DNA of 64,000 nucleotides from Nymphaea colorata (lineage: Eukaryota > Streptophyta > Magnoliopsida > Nymphaeales > Nymphaeaceae): the NCBI RefSeq assembly GCF_008831285.2, contig NC_045151.1, positions 3,159,544 through 3,223,543 of the forward strand. Reading direction: 5' to 3'. Each line of letters opens with the position of its first letter. Positions within the stretch are counted from its first letter, which is position 1. The notes beneath the pieces are model-generated. The model saw only the letters and a list, made by a program, of their open reading frames with translations, did no database searches and was not told where the DNA came from. This document shows positions 35,280 through 56,935 of the stretch, piece by piece. The position numbers and the translations under genes are program-made.

Positions 35280-37417
35280 ATTGAATCGTTTCTTTGAGTT
35301 TTATAAAGTTCAAACATGTTTTAACTGTGTGACCTGATTTGTTATCATATTGATAAACCACACATTTGGCTTGTTTTCATGAGATGATTGTCATCCACCT
35401 TGTCCCCTATTATTTTTATCTTTTGAAGACAGTAGAGAGCATTTGGCTTGGAGCATTTTTTAAAGAGTAAAGATGTAACTTAGTCATCGAGATAGGATTT
35501 GATCAAGTAGATAGCTATAGATTCTTAAAAGCAGCGCATTCTAATGGAAGGGCTCTAAGAGAATGCAACATTGGATAACCTTTCGTCACCGGTTTGGAAC
35601 CATAGCTAGTTGACTGTTTATAACTTTTACTCTTTTGAATAGTACTTCAATAAATTCAGACCCTGTCATTAGGGTTGTTAACAGCTCCTTGAGATGAATC
35701 ACTCTGAAGCTCGAGTATGCAACATAGGCAGCTTTGAGAACATTCAGTATATCAAAAGACATTCTCAATCCTACAATCTAAGTGTGCTATTAAAATATTT
35801 TGGGTTGATAGCTTTGAGTTCCTGTTTGCTTTATTATAACTCTTGGAGGACATGATTTGCTTCATCCACATGCATGGCCAAGAAATGAAATGAAATGAAA
35901 AGGGGCAGAGACTGACTTTCCCATAAAAGATAGTTTTCAGCAGTTAATTTCACACAAAAGAAATGTTGAAGACTGGTAGGTGCAGGAAGAAGAGAGAGTA
36001 GGTTGTGACTTATCTCTTCTTTCCTAGAAGAGTTGCTGTCTGATGATGAAGTGTTGGCATATGATCCCATATACACATGCATATAGATGCAACAACAAAC
36101 AAATAGAAAGGAGATAGATGCAAAACCACCTTAACTAAACAAAAAAGAAGATATTGATGACCAACATAACCACCTCTCAAAGTTCTCCTTCTTTCAAAAG
36201 CATGCTCAAATACCCTAACAAAATGAAGTTTAAATAGGGGAATAAAGGAATAATTTCATAGAGGTTCAGAAAGTATCCTATGTCCTCTTTCTTTTGCCCT
36301 AAATTACTCATCGGCAAGGTTGACAAGGTTCCATTTACATGGTCATTTAAATTCTTGGTTAGGACTTGCGTGATGAAGATCTGATATATGATGACAAATC
36401 ACAATTTATTTTTGCTTATCTACAATGACCACCACCATTATTGTTACACTTTACCATTTTATCTCCTCACTATTCACATTTCTTTGCAAGATTCATATGC
36501 AATGCCATTGTCATTTACAGAATTGTCACAATGAGTAAAGTTGCTCATCATGTTGTCGCCTTGATAGTTATTGATGTTCTTTTGGGTGCTTGCATCATCC
36601 TACATGATCTTCCCATATGAGCTATTATATGCAGTAACGGTAAGGTGGGATGAATTAGACATAAATAAGGTGCACTTAAAAGGGGAAATAAATCACTCTG
36701 GTGGCTCTACTATGAAAACTAATTTATCAATTGAGGTACAAGTTGTAGATTGCCCCCAAAGTTTGAAATGTAATTTTAGGCCTGAAGTTGTTCCCTGTAT
36801 CGCATAGGCAAAACCATTCTCATGTTTGTTCATTTTTTCTGAAGGAATTGTGTGCTTGCATGTTTCCTGCTACTTGTTCCAATGGCTTTTTCATTATTCA
36901 TTTTCCATGCTAAGTTCATTTTGTACAAACTAAATCCTATCACTATTTATAGGTAACATGAAATTTCCATCCTATGCAGCCATTTGAGTATGTGATTGAA
37001 GCGATGAAAATGGATGTGAAAAGTTTAATATGTGTGAATTTTTGAGAGATATATCTATGCTGTTGACTTTTGTAGCTGGTAGCCCGGAACTGTTTGTCAT
37101 ATGACTATTCCTATAATGGGATTTTCCCTGATTCTTGGGCCACAACAAAGCCTATTTGGGTTCCTATGTACCTCCATGTGTAAAAGGAGCATGCTGATAA
37201 AGGAAAAAGATAATATTGACAAGGGGCTGATCAGGCTTGAGTGGTTGGACTTGCACATAATAAATAAATGGGGACCCAAGATTAGAGCCTTGATGCAAGG
37301 AATCTGCTTAATTGTCAATAAATTAAGAGCTTGACTATGATTGATTATGTTTAGGTCGATGATAATCCATGTTGAGCCGAAGCCCAGTTTCTTTGGTTTC
37401 TGATCAAGCTAGACTTC
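35280..37417. other. Intergenic DNA, no gene recognised
   Basis: The minus frames at 36082-35834 and 35768-35586 have no motif. One weak candidate exon at 36635-36735 is listed separately. Confidence 0.4.
36635..36735 (+). CDS. Candidate exon of an unidentified plus-strand gene (weak)
   Basis: Between the acceptor ttatatgcag and the donor ATTGAG|gtacaa, the frame reads DELDINKVHLKGEINHSGGS. The look is that of real protein, but I cannot place the family. It may be a gene fragment or chance. Confidence 0.2.
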
Positions 37418-37640
37418 GACAGCCAAACTGCTATAGATATATTGGCCAATTCGGTATTCCATGAGCGAACTACCCAAGTTGAAGTCGATTGTCATTATGT
37501 TCCTGATAAAGATGAAAGTGGAGAAATGGCAATGGTTTATACTTGTCGTTAAGATTAAACTGCAGATATTTTTACAAAGGTTGTTGCTGGATCCCGCGTG
37601 CATGAGATTTATGGATACATAATGCCCCCAACTTGAGGGG
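37418..37640 (+). pseudogene. Ty1/copia RNase H C-terminal remnant
   Basis: DSQTAIDILANSVFHERTTQ, then VEVDCHYVPDK, matches the end of copia RNase H (C-D-N-x-x-A-x-x-I-A-x-N-P-V-F-H-x-R-T-K-H-I-E). TADIFTK follows after two stops. The frame ends at a purine-rich CTTGAGGGGC tract at about 37632, which would prime plus-strand synthesis. Confidence 0.85.
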
Positions 37641-37840
37641 CAGTCTAGAGATAGTGCATGCTTGATCAGAGGAGCTCACTCTCTATAGCAGTGCTTGCCA
37701 TCTTGATCAATATCCTGCTGATTGGAAGTTACTATTTTCATGGGATTTGCTTCCCTATTTTGTACCTTCTTGGGGCCATTAACTTGGTGCTTGTAAATTT
37801 GGTTCATTATCAATAAAACTGAGAGGGTGTGCTTCTGTTG
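37641..37840 (+). repeat. Probable LTR of the 37.4-kb copia remnant
   Basis: It follows the purine tract directly. It contains TTGTACCTTCTTGGGGCC and a polyadenylation-like ATCAATAAAAC near 37812, then a GT-rich end. The initial TG and the terminal CA are not clear, and the other LTR is missing. Confidence 0.45.
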
Positions 37841-38884
37841 CCGTGGACGGAGGCCATCAATGTTTGAACCACATCACGTAATTGAACCTTCTGTGTGTAC
37901 GGGGTCGATTAATTTGTGACAACACACATGAGAATCCCTACCACTGAAGACTGATTCTGCTACATAAACTGAAAATAAATGCAGTAATTGCATTAAAAAC
38001 CACCTCACAGACGTTTAGTGTCATTAGAGGCATTGGTGCTATTTACATTTAGAAAATATTTCTGGACACTTTCATGGCACAAAGAAAAGGAAGCTGGATT
38101 CAATTTCTTGTTGAGTTACAGACATGTTTTCTGACATTACATTGTCCTGTTGGCAATTATAACACTCCACAAGCATCATTTTGTGCTGTTGTACTTCCAT
38201 GTTTATTCTGTTGATTTAAAATAAGAAATACACTAAAATATTCAGAAAATAATAAAAACGAAAAGTTGGTGGCATGCGGCAGAATGAATATAAACCAAAA
38301 AGAGCCATTACGGCTGATTCAGACAACACAAATTTGAAGGACGCCCATACGAGATCTTTGAAAACTTTGGGACTGCGGACAAAGCTTCCAAATGACTGAT
38401 TTTGCGTCCTTACTCCAGTTACAGCCTCTCGTCCAACACATCGGAGAAAAAGGAAGAAGACAACAAATTAAATGACATTGGAGGTTGCGGCCTCTAGTTC
38501 GCCATCAAGCAAATGGCGCAGGGTGGCCATGGCTTCGTCAAACTGATGACCCGGCCATGATCGCCTTGATCATATAATATGTTGCTATCGCCTTTCCTCC
38601 TACCGATTTTTCGTTGCCCACAATGGCCTTACGTCCACTGGCACAAGCATGCCCCGCACGCCGGAGGCGGCCGTCGCAAAAGGCCGTTGGAATTGATTAT
38701 GTTCATCTTATGGTCAACTAGGTCTCGAGTCTGCACTGGTTTGGAGAAGCTTGAGACGACTGTGCAACTCTCCGGTTCGAATAAGTGGTCAGCCGATAGA
38801 GCATCTGAACACCGTGCGAAGTTAACTTTAGCTGGATAAATTAAGATGATCTGAAAAAGTCAGATGGTGTTCTGCCGTAGGACC
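37841..38884. other. Intergenic DNA, nothing recognised
   Basis: There is a moderately GC-rich patch at 38.4-38.85 kb. The open frame at 38579-38839 has no recognised domain. Confidence 0.4.
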
Positions 38885-39290
38885 ATGTTTTGAAAGTCAC
38901 AGAAAACGTGTCTTTTTTTTTTCGAAAAATGCAAAAAAAACACTGGTCATTTTAAACTAAAAAAAAGCTTTTTTTTTTAAAAAAGTTAAAAACCAAAAAA
39001 GCGCTTTTTTTCACATTTTTTTTCAGTTTTTTCATTCTTTTCAGTTTTTTTGATGTCAAACAGTTTTTTTTTTATTTTTTATTTGTTGCAAATCTACTTA
39101 TGTTTTTATGTTTGTGTTACTAGTTTCTCACTTATTTTATTTTTCATTATTTTTAGTTTTTTAAAAATTTTTAAAATTTACTTTATTTTTCTCTTATTTT
39201 TCATTTTTTTTAAGCTCGCCCGCCGTATTATACTCGAGAAAAACTTTTCTATTTAAAACTCTGAGATGTTATTTGTGACTATGTTTGAAA
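38885..39290 (-). repeat. A/T-rich dispersed repeat family, copy D
   Basis: On the minus strand it reads GTTTTAAATAGAAAAG, TTTTTCTCGAGTATAATACGGCG, a long A-rich part, then AAAATAAGTGAGAAACTAGTAACA. This matches copy C at 18.4 kb in order and spacing. Confidence 0.7.
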
Positions 39291-40239
39291 CAACCCGTGT
39301 CTCACAAGACAAGAGGTGGTTATATGCATCCCCGTTGCATGATGATATGTATTCTTCAATACACTTGTTGTGAAGCTGGTTAATTATAGGGGTGCCTGAA
39401 AATTTAGTGTGTTAGGGTTAATAACAAAAGTATTCCTGGTTAATAGATTTTTTTTTTAAAGACAAAAAAAATTGAAAAACTAAAGTTTTTTAGAATAATT
39501 ACCAAAATATCCCCATCTTTTTTGGCGTGGGTTAATGGTTCGGGCAACTCACTCCCCACTTTAAAGGTATGTGTCATGCACATGAGCCTGCGCACGGTGT
39601 AAAGTACCTAGGCCTATACATATAGCGAAGCTGTCTTGTGGTCAGCGTTGAAGTTACGAACAATCAAACTTGACATAGATTGCTTATTTATATTTCAAAC
39701 CGTTGTGCATGTTAAGAACATGCAAATGATCACATGTATCAAAAGGGCACTTGCAAATTGAAGTGCAAACTTCTTATTCTTGCTTCTCTGTATATTAATA
39801 TTTGTTAATTATATTCTTTGTTCTTTTAGAAATGATGGTGGGAAGACGTACCCTTCTCCCAGAAGATTAATTTTCACCAGAAGTTAAAGTACTTGAGCTT
39901 CAAATAGGGATTTCTGGACGAATGTTTATACGACAAGCTGTGAATGCCATTTGATCCTACAGAAATAAGGCTCGCAATATCAGTTAATCGGTATTTTTGC
40001 ACTTTTTAGTTAATTGGATTTGTATATATAGACGAAACATGCAAATTGAAGATATATGGACTATTTTATTATTCGACTCACACAAGGGATACACTATTTC
40101 CGCGATAGGTTTCATCTTGTAGAAGGCACTAAGGATTTAATTTTGGCGACATATACACTGGTTTCATCTATAAGAATAAATGTCTCTTGGTTTCTCTCAT
40201 GTACGAATGTCGAACGTACGCTTTTGCCTGAAATGTGTT

Positions 40240-40535
40240 TCATACCATAGTTACAAAAAACCGTCTTTATTCAAAAAAACGTTTTTTCCTTTTTTTTTTT
40301 TTGAAAAACTCCAAAGTGAATTTTTGCCTTCTCTTTTCGCATTTCTTGTTATTTTATTCATTAAATTTGAAAACTTAAACGTTTATCTTCATTTCTGTCA
40401 TTACTAAAACATCCTTTTTCGTTTATTTTACTTTTTCCTAAGTTTCAGGATATTTCCATTTTAATTCAAAATTTCCCAAGATTTTCAGTTTTACCAAAAA
40501 ATACCAGATAAATATCTGACCGTTTGAAACCCAAT
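40240..40535 (-). repeat. A/T-rich dispersed repeat family, copy B
   Basis: The minus strand reads TGGGTTTCAAACGG, GGTATTTTTTGGTAAAACTG, AAAATCTTGGGAAATTTT, GATGTTTTAGTAATGACAGA and AAATGAAGATAAACG, parallel to copy A at 19.4 kb. Confidence 0.75.
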
Positions 40536-41709
40536 TATAATATTTGTAACCATGTTTTATAGTGTTAATATAGGATGAATCAACATGCGCTTTTCTAATT
40601 TCTCAGTTAATTACCATCGTAGAACTTGGTTTGGATTTTACATATACATTTTCTTAATTAAACATAGAGAATAGTCAAGGCATCTAGACCTGACTCGTTT
40701 CAGTGAGGACAACGCTATATATTACCAAGAAGCAACATCATTGGCAGTGCTACCTAACATGTACGCTTATCAATGTACATATCTGCCAGATTTAGCATCA
40801 AGGTGATAAAGCATCTAACACAAATTAAGTGCAACAAAAGCATGAAAGCGAAGTAATGGACTTCGAGTTGCAGGTCTGGCACTATTCCTCCTGCTGTTGC
40901 TTACGTTATTTTGCTTCCATGCAGTTTGGTGGCGATTAATACGGTAGAAAAAAAGTTGATATGACAATGTGGTGGGCACACCAGCGGTGACGAAAAAGCA
41001 AAGTTGTATTGTGATGGCTTACCACACTCCTTTGGAAGAATTTCAACCAAGACCTATTATTTTACAATCTAGGCCTTTACTTCTTGAGCGTTGTCCTTAT
41101 TTAGCATGATAGAATAGCATGACAAAATATATTTGTTTTTATTGAAGGTGTTGTTCTTAATTTGACTACTGCCCTCAACATGACCGTATGCATACTTATT
41201 TTCTTTTAAATCATAGACCCTTCTTGTAAAGTAGACCCTTTATGTTTTTTCTACTTTTCTTTAAGAAAAAACATAGCTTGCTTGACTTTGCTTCGTTTAT
41301 TTGTATAGAAAATTCATTTGGTCATTCCATGCATAGGCTAATAATATGCTAATTGCTTTGGGATGTGATATATGCCAACAAGTGTTTCTGTCTTTGTTTT
41401 TGTACTTAATTTACATTAATTAATTGAAGACAACTCAACACATATACATATCTGTGAGTGGATGGTGACTCTAGCTATCTAGAGTTACATAGCCATCTAA
41501 CCAAAGCCGTGCATCTGATGCAGATGGATGGTTGAGAGAAAAATATAAAGAAAAATGTGAAAACTAATACTAGATGATGAAAATGTCCATAATCTTTTTC
41601 TCTTAACCGTCGTCCATCATGTTGGATCGGATGGTTGTCATTAAATAGCTGGATAACTTTAAAAAACCAGAATCACCATGCAATTTTCCAATACACACAC
41701 ACGAGCATA

Positions 41710-41750
<41 letters not shown>

Positions 41751-42785
41751 GTATATTACATGAGACATATTGACTAAGTAACATAGCCATATGCATTGCA
41801 ACACATAAAAAATGAGTAAGCAAAAAAATAAATCAGATGGTTTATAACTTGCCTTCAATTGTTTGCTAAATTAAGGTAAACCAAGAATTATTCAGTTATC
41901 ATTTTAAATTTCTTAAAAAGAAAAGGTACAGACCTTGTCAAGAAAAAAAAAGGGTTAAAGTTTAGCATAACAATAACCAAAATCTATCGACCAACCTAGT
42001 ATCAAAGAGTTTTTGTTCTTGGTGCTACACTCGAAAGGAACACAAATTTTTCTTTGGAAACACCATCCAAACTTATTCATCATGCCCTTTTTATGTTCCA
42101 CATATGTTCTGCTTTAGAACTTTATCCGAAGTGTATGCTAATGATTAATTGAATTGTTCTTCTTAGTTGAACGACATAATCTAATAGCCAGGCAGGGAAA
42201 GCGCAGCGTATATTGTATATATTTTGATGCTGGCCATACTTCGATTTCTTATTCTGATTGTTTTATCGTCTCTTTTATGGTTCACTTATTCTTCCACGTT
42301 TGGAGCCTCTAGGGTAGTTTTTTGCATTTAGGTCCTAATTATCATGTTAGCTAGTTGTCATTTATTTGCATATGGGTCTCATATCGGTCATTATTTATAG
42401 CTGCTTTTGTAAGATATGCAGGGTTTTCATCATTGCCGTGATTTGCTTTGGACTTAGGAGACTGAGTTAATGAAATGTTGAGTTCGTCGTTCTACTTTCA
42501 TGTACCGAACTCACAATCAGACACTGTAAGACATATAATTTATTGATCATTTTAAATATATTTGCATTACATTTTACATTTTTGAGGATTGCTGCAATAA
42601 GCCTGCTGGAGAAGGACTTCTGACTTTTTCATTTCCGGGTGCGTGAGAGGGTAATCCCATTACTCGGGCGACGGTGGAAGTTTCACTCCTTTCCTTTACC
42701 CCCAAGGTTCAGAGTCGCGATGGTATTTGGTGGTGAGATCGCTATGTGCTTCAACTTGCACACAAGCCCATTTCCTTTACAGTTC
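40536..42785. other. Intergenic DNA
   Basis: No gene was recognised. There is a short interrupted TA microsatellite at 41709-41757. Confidence 0.45.
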
Positions 42786-42902
<117 letters not shown>

Positions 42903-43219
42903 CTGAAGATGTGTCTTTGATGCATCCCCAAGCCCACCCTTGGGGCCTGACCTTTTTATTTCAACATCCCAAAATAGAACTATAAAAAAAGGCTGCACAA
43001 AAGAAAAAGGAAAATCCACAATTAAAGATTGTAGGAAATGCAACTAGAAAGAAATGACATCCTCAACAGGGCTCTCCTTAGAGATGTTTATATATACAGT
43101 GGGGAAATTGCATAGTCAATGCATAAAAAAAGGCACCCAATGCATCTCTGCCCTCTCTTCTTGGCGAATTGCATATTAATAATGCTTTTCCTTTGATAGT
43201 CAGTTAAAGGAAGAAGTAA

Positions 43220-44110
43220 GTATGATGCAACCACCAGGTTAAGTTGATCCAGATCGGCCTCATGACCTCTGCAAACTTCACAAGGCAACCTATAATTTGA
43301 AGCAGGCTTCATGAGCAACGTTTGACAGACTTAAGAGATATTTAACTAATGCCGATTTTTATGAGTCAAAGAAATATGCTTCCGTATTTGTCTTCAAACG
43401 AGCTCGCTTGAGTTGATGGTATTAGTGTATGTTGAATATATAAAAAATTTGGTAATGAATTTTTTATTAAATATCTGGGTGTACTAACTTTCTTCTTTAG
43501 TATTGAAGTCATTTTTGGAAAGAATTACATGCAGGATCTTCTAGAAAGAAGTGGCCTCAGTGGTGCCAATTCCAGCTACACCTGATGTTAAATTGTGCAC
43601 GTATCAAGTAGAAGTTTTTAAGGATGTGACATCATATAGGAGTATAGTTGGTGAATTGCATGCATCGACCCGTGGAAAATATAACATCGGTGAAATCGTA
43701 TACTGCGTAGTATGTGACATTGTATACTGCACAGTATGCGTGATTTATTAGGCTACCTTGATCCTACTTTTGTAGTTATCAAGACCATTTACTTCTGAAT
43801 CCCTATGGATAGAACAACTCTTGCTTGAACTTGGTATATGTCACAAGAAACCAGTTGTATGACAATTTAGATACAACATATATGACGGCAATTCCTGTCC
43901 TGCATGCTCGTACCAAGCATATAGAGAGAGACTATCACTGCCAGGGAGAGAGTGTGAAAAGGAGTAATTAAGATCAGGTTCCTAAGTTAAAAAAACCAAG
44001 GTACTGATATCCCAATCAAAGCTCTTTAAGGGCGCTTCAGATTTGAATTCCTTAAGGACAAGCTGCATCTCAAGGAGATTGGCTTGAGATGGTACGTTGA
44101 AGCAAAAGAT
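43220..44110 (+). pseudogene. Ty1/copia RT and RNase H remnant
   Basis: Decayed pieces in copia order: a P-x-D-x-V-C-K-L-H-K-A-x-Y-x-L-K-Q-like region at 43230-43300, KFGNEFFIKYLGVLTFF then IEVIFGKNYMQDLLERSG (43450-43550, like F-L-G-I-E-V), KDVTSYRSIVGEL (43620, like Y-R-S-x-V-G-x-L-x-Y), ESLWIEQLLLELGI (43798, like L-L-W-I-x-x-L-L-x-E-L-G), ARTKHIERDYH (43909, RNase H C-terminus), and RFRFEFLKDKLHLKE (44035). Many stops and frameshifts, and the loss of the YVDD segment, show it is dead. Confidence 0.85.
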
Positions 44111-44726
44111 TGTGCTGAATCTCAAGCTCACGCAGATCGATTTGATAAGGAAAGTGTTACATCCAATCTTCAACAATGGTTGGTTGGCCGCGGTTTTCAA
44201 TGGCAGAATACATTTTTTGCAACTGTTTTTAGTAAGACAAAATAAAAACTAACCATCCAACCACAGAGATAGCCGGCTGATTTCAATTTTCTTATATATA
44301 TAAGTCTATATATAGTGACATGAAAACAATTATACGCTACCAAACAGTTATCCAATGATTCGTTGGCCATTTGATTTTTGGTTGTAATCATAACAGATAA
44401 CTCTCAGGACAAAGCGAAAGAAGTCTTAGGGTTAATTTCACCTTTTTCCATCGTCACGTTGCTTGACCATCAAAGAACTTCGTGGAAATTTTGTTCACTG
44501 CCAGCTCTTGAGGCGTTGGTGGGAGCTGAAGTAGTCGGCACCGTTTTCATTAATTGGCATCTGAGACACATTGCCAGAACAAAAGAAAGAAGAAACAAGA
44601 AGAGGTCAGAAATTCATTCAAAGGTCGGAGAATCCCATGGCCTTATGCCTCTCCAATTCCATTCAGAATTTTACTCACTGATTCTTCCTCAGATATCAGG
44701 CTCAGTAAATATTATACCTTTTCAGC

Positions 44727-44777
<51 letters not shown>

Positions 44778-45109
44778 CTGAAATAGCTTGAATCAGCAAC
44801 TAAAATGAAATTTGGTCATCCATCGTTTTTTTTTGAAGGGTCCGCACCAATGGCCAGAAATTTCATTGAACCATGGTCAGTCAGCCAAAAATTTCCTTTG
44901 AATTCTTTTGCTAGGCCTTTACCTTTCATATATAGGTTCATGCGCTCGTATATAGATGATTTGATTAGATACTTGTACGTAACATGTACTGTCCCACAAA
45001 TTTGATCCTACGCTTCAGAAGTGATCCTATCATTCAATACATATCACAAAATTTAATTTCACCTTAGGGTAATACAACCATGGTTGAAGAAATATTTTCT
45101 ACAAGCAAC

Positions 45110-45161
<52 letters not shown>

Positions 45162-45544
45162 TTGCATTAAGACGAAACTAAAAGCATCCAAAGAGTAATG
45201 GATGTGCAATGATGCAACTTGTACAAGGCACACTAAAAAAAAAAACCCAAGAGTAGAGAAGAAATGAGAAATCATATCCACCTTTCAGAAGGATCTTCAC
45301 AATACCCAAAGCCTAGAGAATTTGCAGCATTTGGTGGATTAACAATTAACGTGATCCAAAGTGCAGAAACGATCTACACACCTATAAATGAGTTCTTTTT
45401 ATGGGGAACTTCATTTAGTCTTTTATATTGTTCAAGTGAGCAGGAGAGGACCACACCACCCAAGTGAGAGGCCAAAATTCTCCTCCTTTCTCCTTTTTTT
45501 CTTTTTCTTTAGTTCTGCTTTAGAACCTATGTGACTCATGGTTG
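44111..45544. other. Intergenic DNA with microsatellites
   Basis: No gene was recognised. There is a TA tract at 44729-44765 and a GA tract at 45115-45160. Confidence 0.5.
45115..45160. repeat. (GA)n microsatellite
   Basis: About 45 bp of GA. Confidence 0.95.
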
Positions 45545-45910
45545 TACCCATTGTCACAAAAAATGGGGACGGGTATTAAACGGCGAGGAAAAAAACAGGT
45601 ATAATATGACAAAGTTTTATATATCAGGAATAAAACGGTAAAAGTTTGGCAATTTTTTTAAAAAATTAAACATTTAATACATCTTAAAAATTATAAAAAA
45701 AATAATTAATAAAAAAACGGCAAAAAACGGGAAAATAACGGCAAAAAATGGGAAAATAACGTATAATATGGGTATTATATGGGTATTATACGCGTTTTTT
45801 GTTTTTTGACGTTTTTTTTAAAAAAACAGGAATAGTACGGGTATTATACGGTAGAACTGTTTTTGACATTAAATACACGTTTTTTTTAAAAAAAACGGCG
45901 TTTTTTGTAG
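45545..45910 (+). repeat. A/T-rich dispersed repeat family, copy E (diverged)
   Basis: It contains GGGTATTAAACGGCGAGG, ACAGGTATAATATGACAAAG, several AAAACGGCAAAAAACGG units, repeated GGGTATTATA, and ends AAAACGGCGTTTTTTGTAGTG. The GGTATAATAT core and the TTAAAC edge link it to copies C and D, but it is more diverged and richer in ACGG repeats. Confidence 0.45.
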
Positions 45911-47590
<1,680 letters not shown>

Positions 47591-47591
47591 A

Positions 47592-47603
47592 TTTAATATA
47601 AAA
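47592..47603 (+). promoter_or_regulatory. Probable TATA box of the MYB gene
   Basis: TTTAATATAAAA is preceded by a CT-rich stretch (CTCTCTCACTCTCTCTTTC) and lies about 175 bp upstream of the ATG at 47771. The position fits a normal 5' leader, but it is not proven. Confidence 0.4.
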
Positions 47604-47770
47604 CTCGGAGTGCCTTGTCTTCTTCTTCATCACCTCGTCCCTACCAATTATTCGCTTCATTTTTCTTACAGCCTTGGAGGTCGTTTTGGAGACAAAGAAG
47701 CAGAGGAAGAAGCATAGCCAGGAAGAACGGCCACCCTCCAGCAGAAAAGAAAAAGGGTAATTGGGAATTA

Positions 47771-54395
<6,625 letters not shown>

Positions 54396-54526
54396 AGTAA
54401 CTAGAATCACTGAGACAAAGCCAGTAAATGGCTGCCTGTACAATGTTTGACAACAAGCGCAATGTATGTACCAACGTCACATGGAGAGACATATAACATG
54501 CAGCTTATGGTTATCATATCCAATGC

Positions 54527-54529
<3 letters not shown>

Positions 54530-54576
<47 letters not shown>
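54530..54576. repeat. (GA)n microsatellite
   Basis: About 46 bp of GA just downstream of the MYB stop, probably in or near the 3' UTR. Confidence 0.95.
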
Positions 54577-54579
<3 letters not shown>

Positions 54580-54876
54580 CATGATAAGGTCTAATGCCAA
54601 AAGTAGTTATATGTCTAACGTTAACTGTATTCAGTAAATTGAATGACGATAAGCCTATAACACCATTGTTAGAATGATATCTTCTGAATTCATACGCTAA
54701 CCTTGTGAAAAGTTAGCTAGTTGAACTTTTTTTTTTCAATAGTCCAATTATGTACATCGGTTACTTGTAATAGATGAGTTTGACTTTAAACAGTTTCCTA
54801 TACATTGGTTACTTGGATTTTGAGTTGGGAAAGAAGAGGATGAATTTGATGGTAGTACTGTCTGCCAGCACCACTA

Positions 54877-55030
54877 CAAAAAACAAGCCTTTAAGGTGTG
54901 AATTTCCATGCGTCAGTAAATGTATCTTGACATTCAAAGGAAACGTCAGTAAATGTCGACTTTCACTGATGGATGAACGTCCGCCTTCGAAACTTCAGTT
55001 TGATGGTAGTGCACTAACTTGAAGTAGCTC
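54877..55030 (+). mobile_element. Possible CACTA-type element end
   Basis: CACTACAAAAAACAAGCC starts a segment with two CGTCAGTAAATG words (about 54919 and 54947). Plant En/Spm (CACTA) elements often begin CACTACAAAAAA and carry C-G-T-C-x-G-T-A-A-A subterminal repeats. No matching right end (TTTTTTGTAGTG) is found downstream. Confidence 0.35.
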
Positions 55031-55373
55031 AAAGAAACAGGAAACATGCACGCATATGAGGGAGTGAAAGAGCACTTTAACTGCTCTACTACTGTGATTC
55101 TCGGCAATTGGATGACTTTGGATAATGGTTCATACAGTTTATTTTCAAGAAATGGGGGGAAAGGAGCACGAGTGATTACCATTTTTTTTAACAATTAACC
55201 ATTTCCCAAAATAGAGATCATCTCACAAGTGAGTCTTCCAATTCAACAGTGTATATTAATATTCCATGTGTGCATCGAGGGCGTCCGGACCTTGTGGCAT
55301 GTCCAAGATGCCTTGCATGCATCCGCATCTCAGGATTGGGAGATGAAACAGACATGAGCAGTTCACATCATAT

Positions 55374-55408
<35 letters not shown>

Positions 55409-56789
55409 AAGCTCAACTTCAATAATGATCTACTTAATTTTGTCGTTGTGGCGGATGACGGAACTGTTAAATTTCAAAGGAGGCAACTAGCATTTTAGTC
55501 ACCCTTCATCAAGAATAAATTAGCCAGTGTACTTTTCCTTTTTTAGTGCCTAGCTATCCGTCGCCAATTCTGCTTGCACCAAAATAACAATGCCATTCGT
55601 GCTTTCTCTTTCATATTAAAACGTACCACCACCAATCGATGTCCATTGCGAAATCAATATTTTCAGCAAGCTTTTTAATTTCATCCAAAACAGTTATTTC
55701 CTCACGGGCTGTGTTCTACTTAATTTTTATCTCCGTCTCTCTCTCTCTCGGTGCAATCAGATTTTCAAGGATTCGCTTTTTCTTTAAATTTTATAGATAC
55801 GTGGTTGAAACTTGTATATGTGTTTAATTTAAGTTTATCATGTTCACTTTTAGCAGAAGCGTCGTTGGAGAAGTAAAAAAAGAAACAAAGGGATAGGATT
55901 CCTGACCAAGATCGTCTTACTATCTTATTCTTTCTCCACTAGCTTCCTCTCTGTTCGTCAACGGGTTTTCTTTCCATCGCAGTGCACCTTCGCAGTTTTT
56001 GTTTTCACTTTTTCCTCTGAACCTATTCTAATAAAATTTCAGTTCCAGTTAATCATATTTAATTAGTACTTCCGAATAAATCATTAGTAACAGCTTGTTT
56101 CACCATCCACAGATGCATTTGGCAGGAATACCCACCAGAGTTCATTGACATAAGCAACTACAGACATGTTATCGAAATCCCAAAACTTTAATATCTTAGA
56201 AAACCATAAAGGCACCAAAAATTCACCTGCAGAAGAAATGCCTTCTGATAAAGATCTAATCTTCATTTTTGTCTTATGTGAAAGCATTTCTACGAAATGC
56301 AGGATAGGATAACTAATGGGCCAGCTTTCTACTTGAATCCTGTTTTGTACACATATATATCTCAAAGTTGGTAAATTTTGAACGGATCACCCCGTGTACA
56401 AAGGAAAGGGCCACCTATTATGGATTGTCATGTAGGACAAATACATCATTGTCCGATTGAAACCCACCATTTTGTGCTCTCTGGTCACAGTCTTCTCTAT
56501 CACATGTCTGTGGATGCTTACTTTATAGAGAAACCTATTTGAGAGGAATCATGAGATGGTGATAGCTCATGGTGTTAGAGTATATGTATAGTATAGCGTA
56601 GTATAAAAATCTTTAGACTGAGTGGTCACGAGGATTATTTATACAGTTATAGATCGTTGGCGATTTTGTGCTTCTCTTTTCTTGAAGAGAGGGTGCATAT
56701 GAAAGGTACTTCTCCCCAGCAACTTTTAATCGAAAAGCTATGGTTGAACATTCAAAAAGACCCTGTATGTAAAGTTATTTTCAAGGGAT

Positions 56790-56935
56790 AGTTATTCACT
56801 TTTTGCAAAATTAAGTAACTACTTACCTGGCATCTTCCAATGATATCCAATTTGGCATCAGTATTCACTTTTTTGAAAGATTATGTAACTACTTACCTGG
56901 CATCTTCTCATGATATCTATTTGGCATCAGTTTGA
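56790..56935. repeat. Two-copy tandem duplication, period about 70 bp
   Basis: ATTCACTTTTTGCAAAATTAAGTAACTACTTACCTGGCATCTTC at about 56791 recurs at about 56862 with few changes. Both copies end ATTTGGCATCAGT. Confidence 0.9.

Noticed and set aside
47615-47770. N-terminal extension of the MYB protein upstream of the ATG
   Set aside because: The frame is open but starts at TTG and has no ATG; the sequence looks like the 5' leader.
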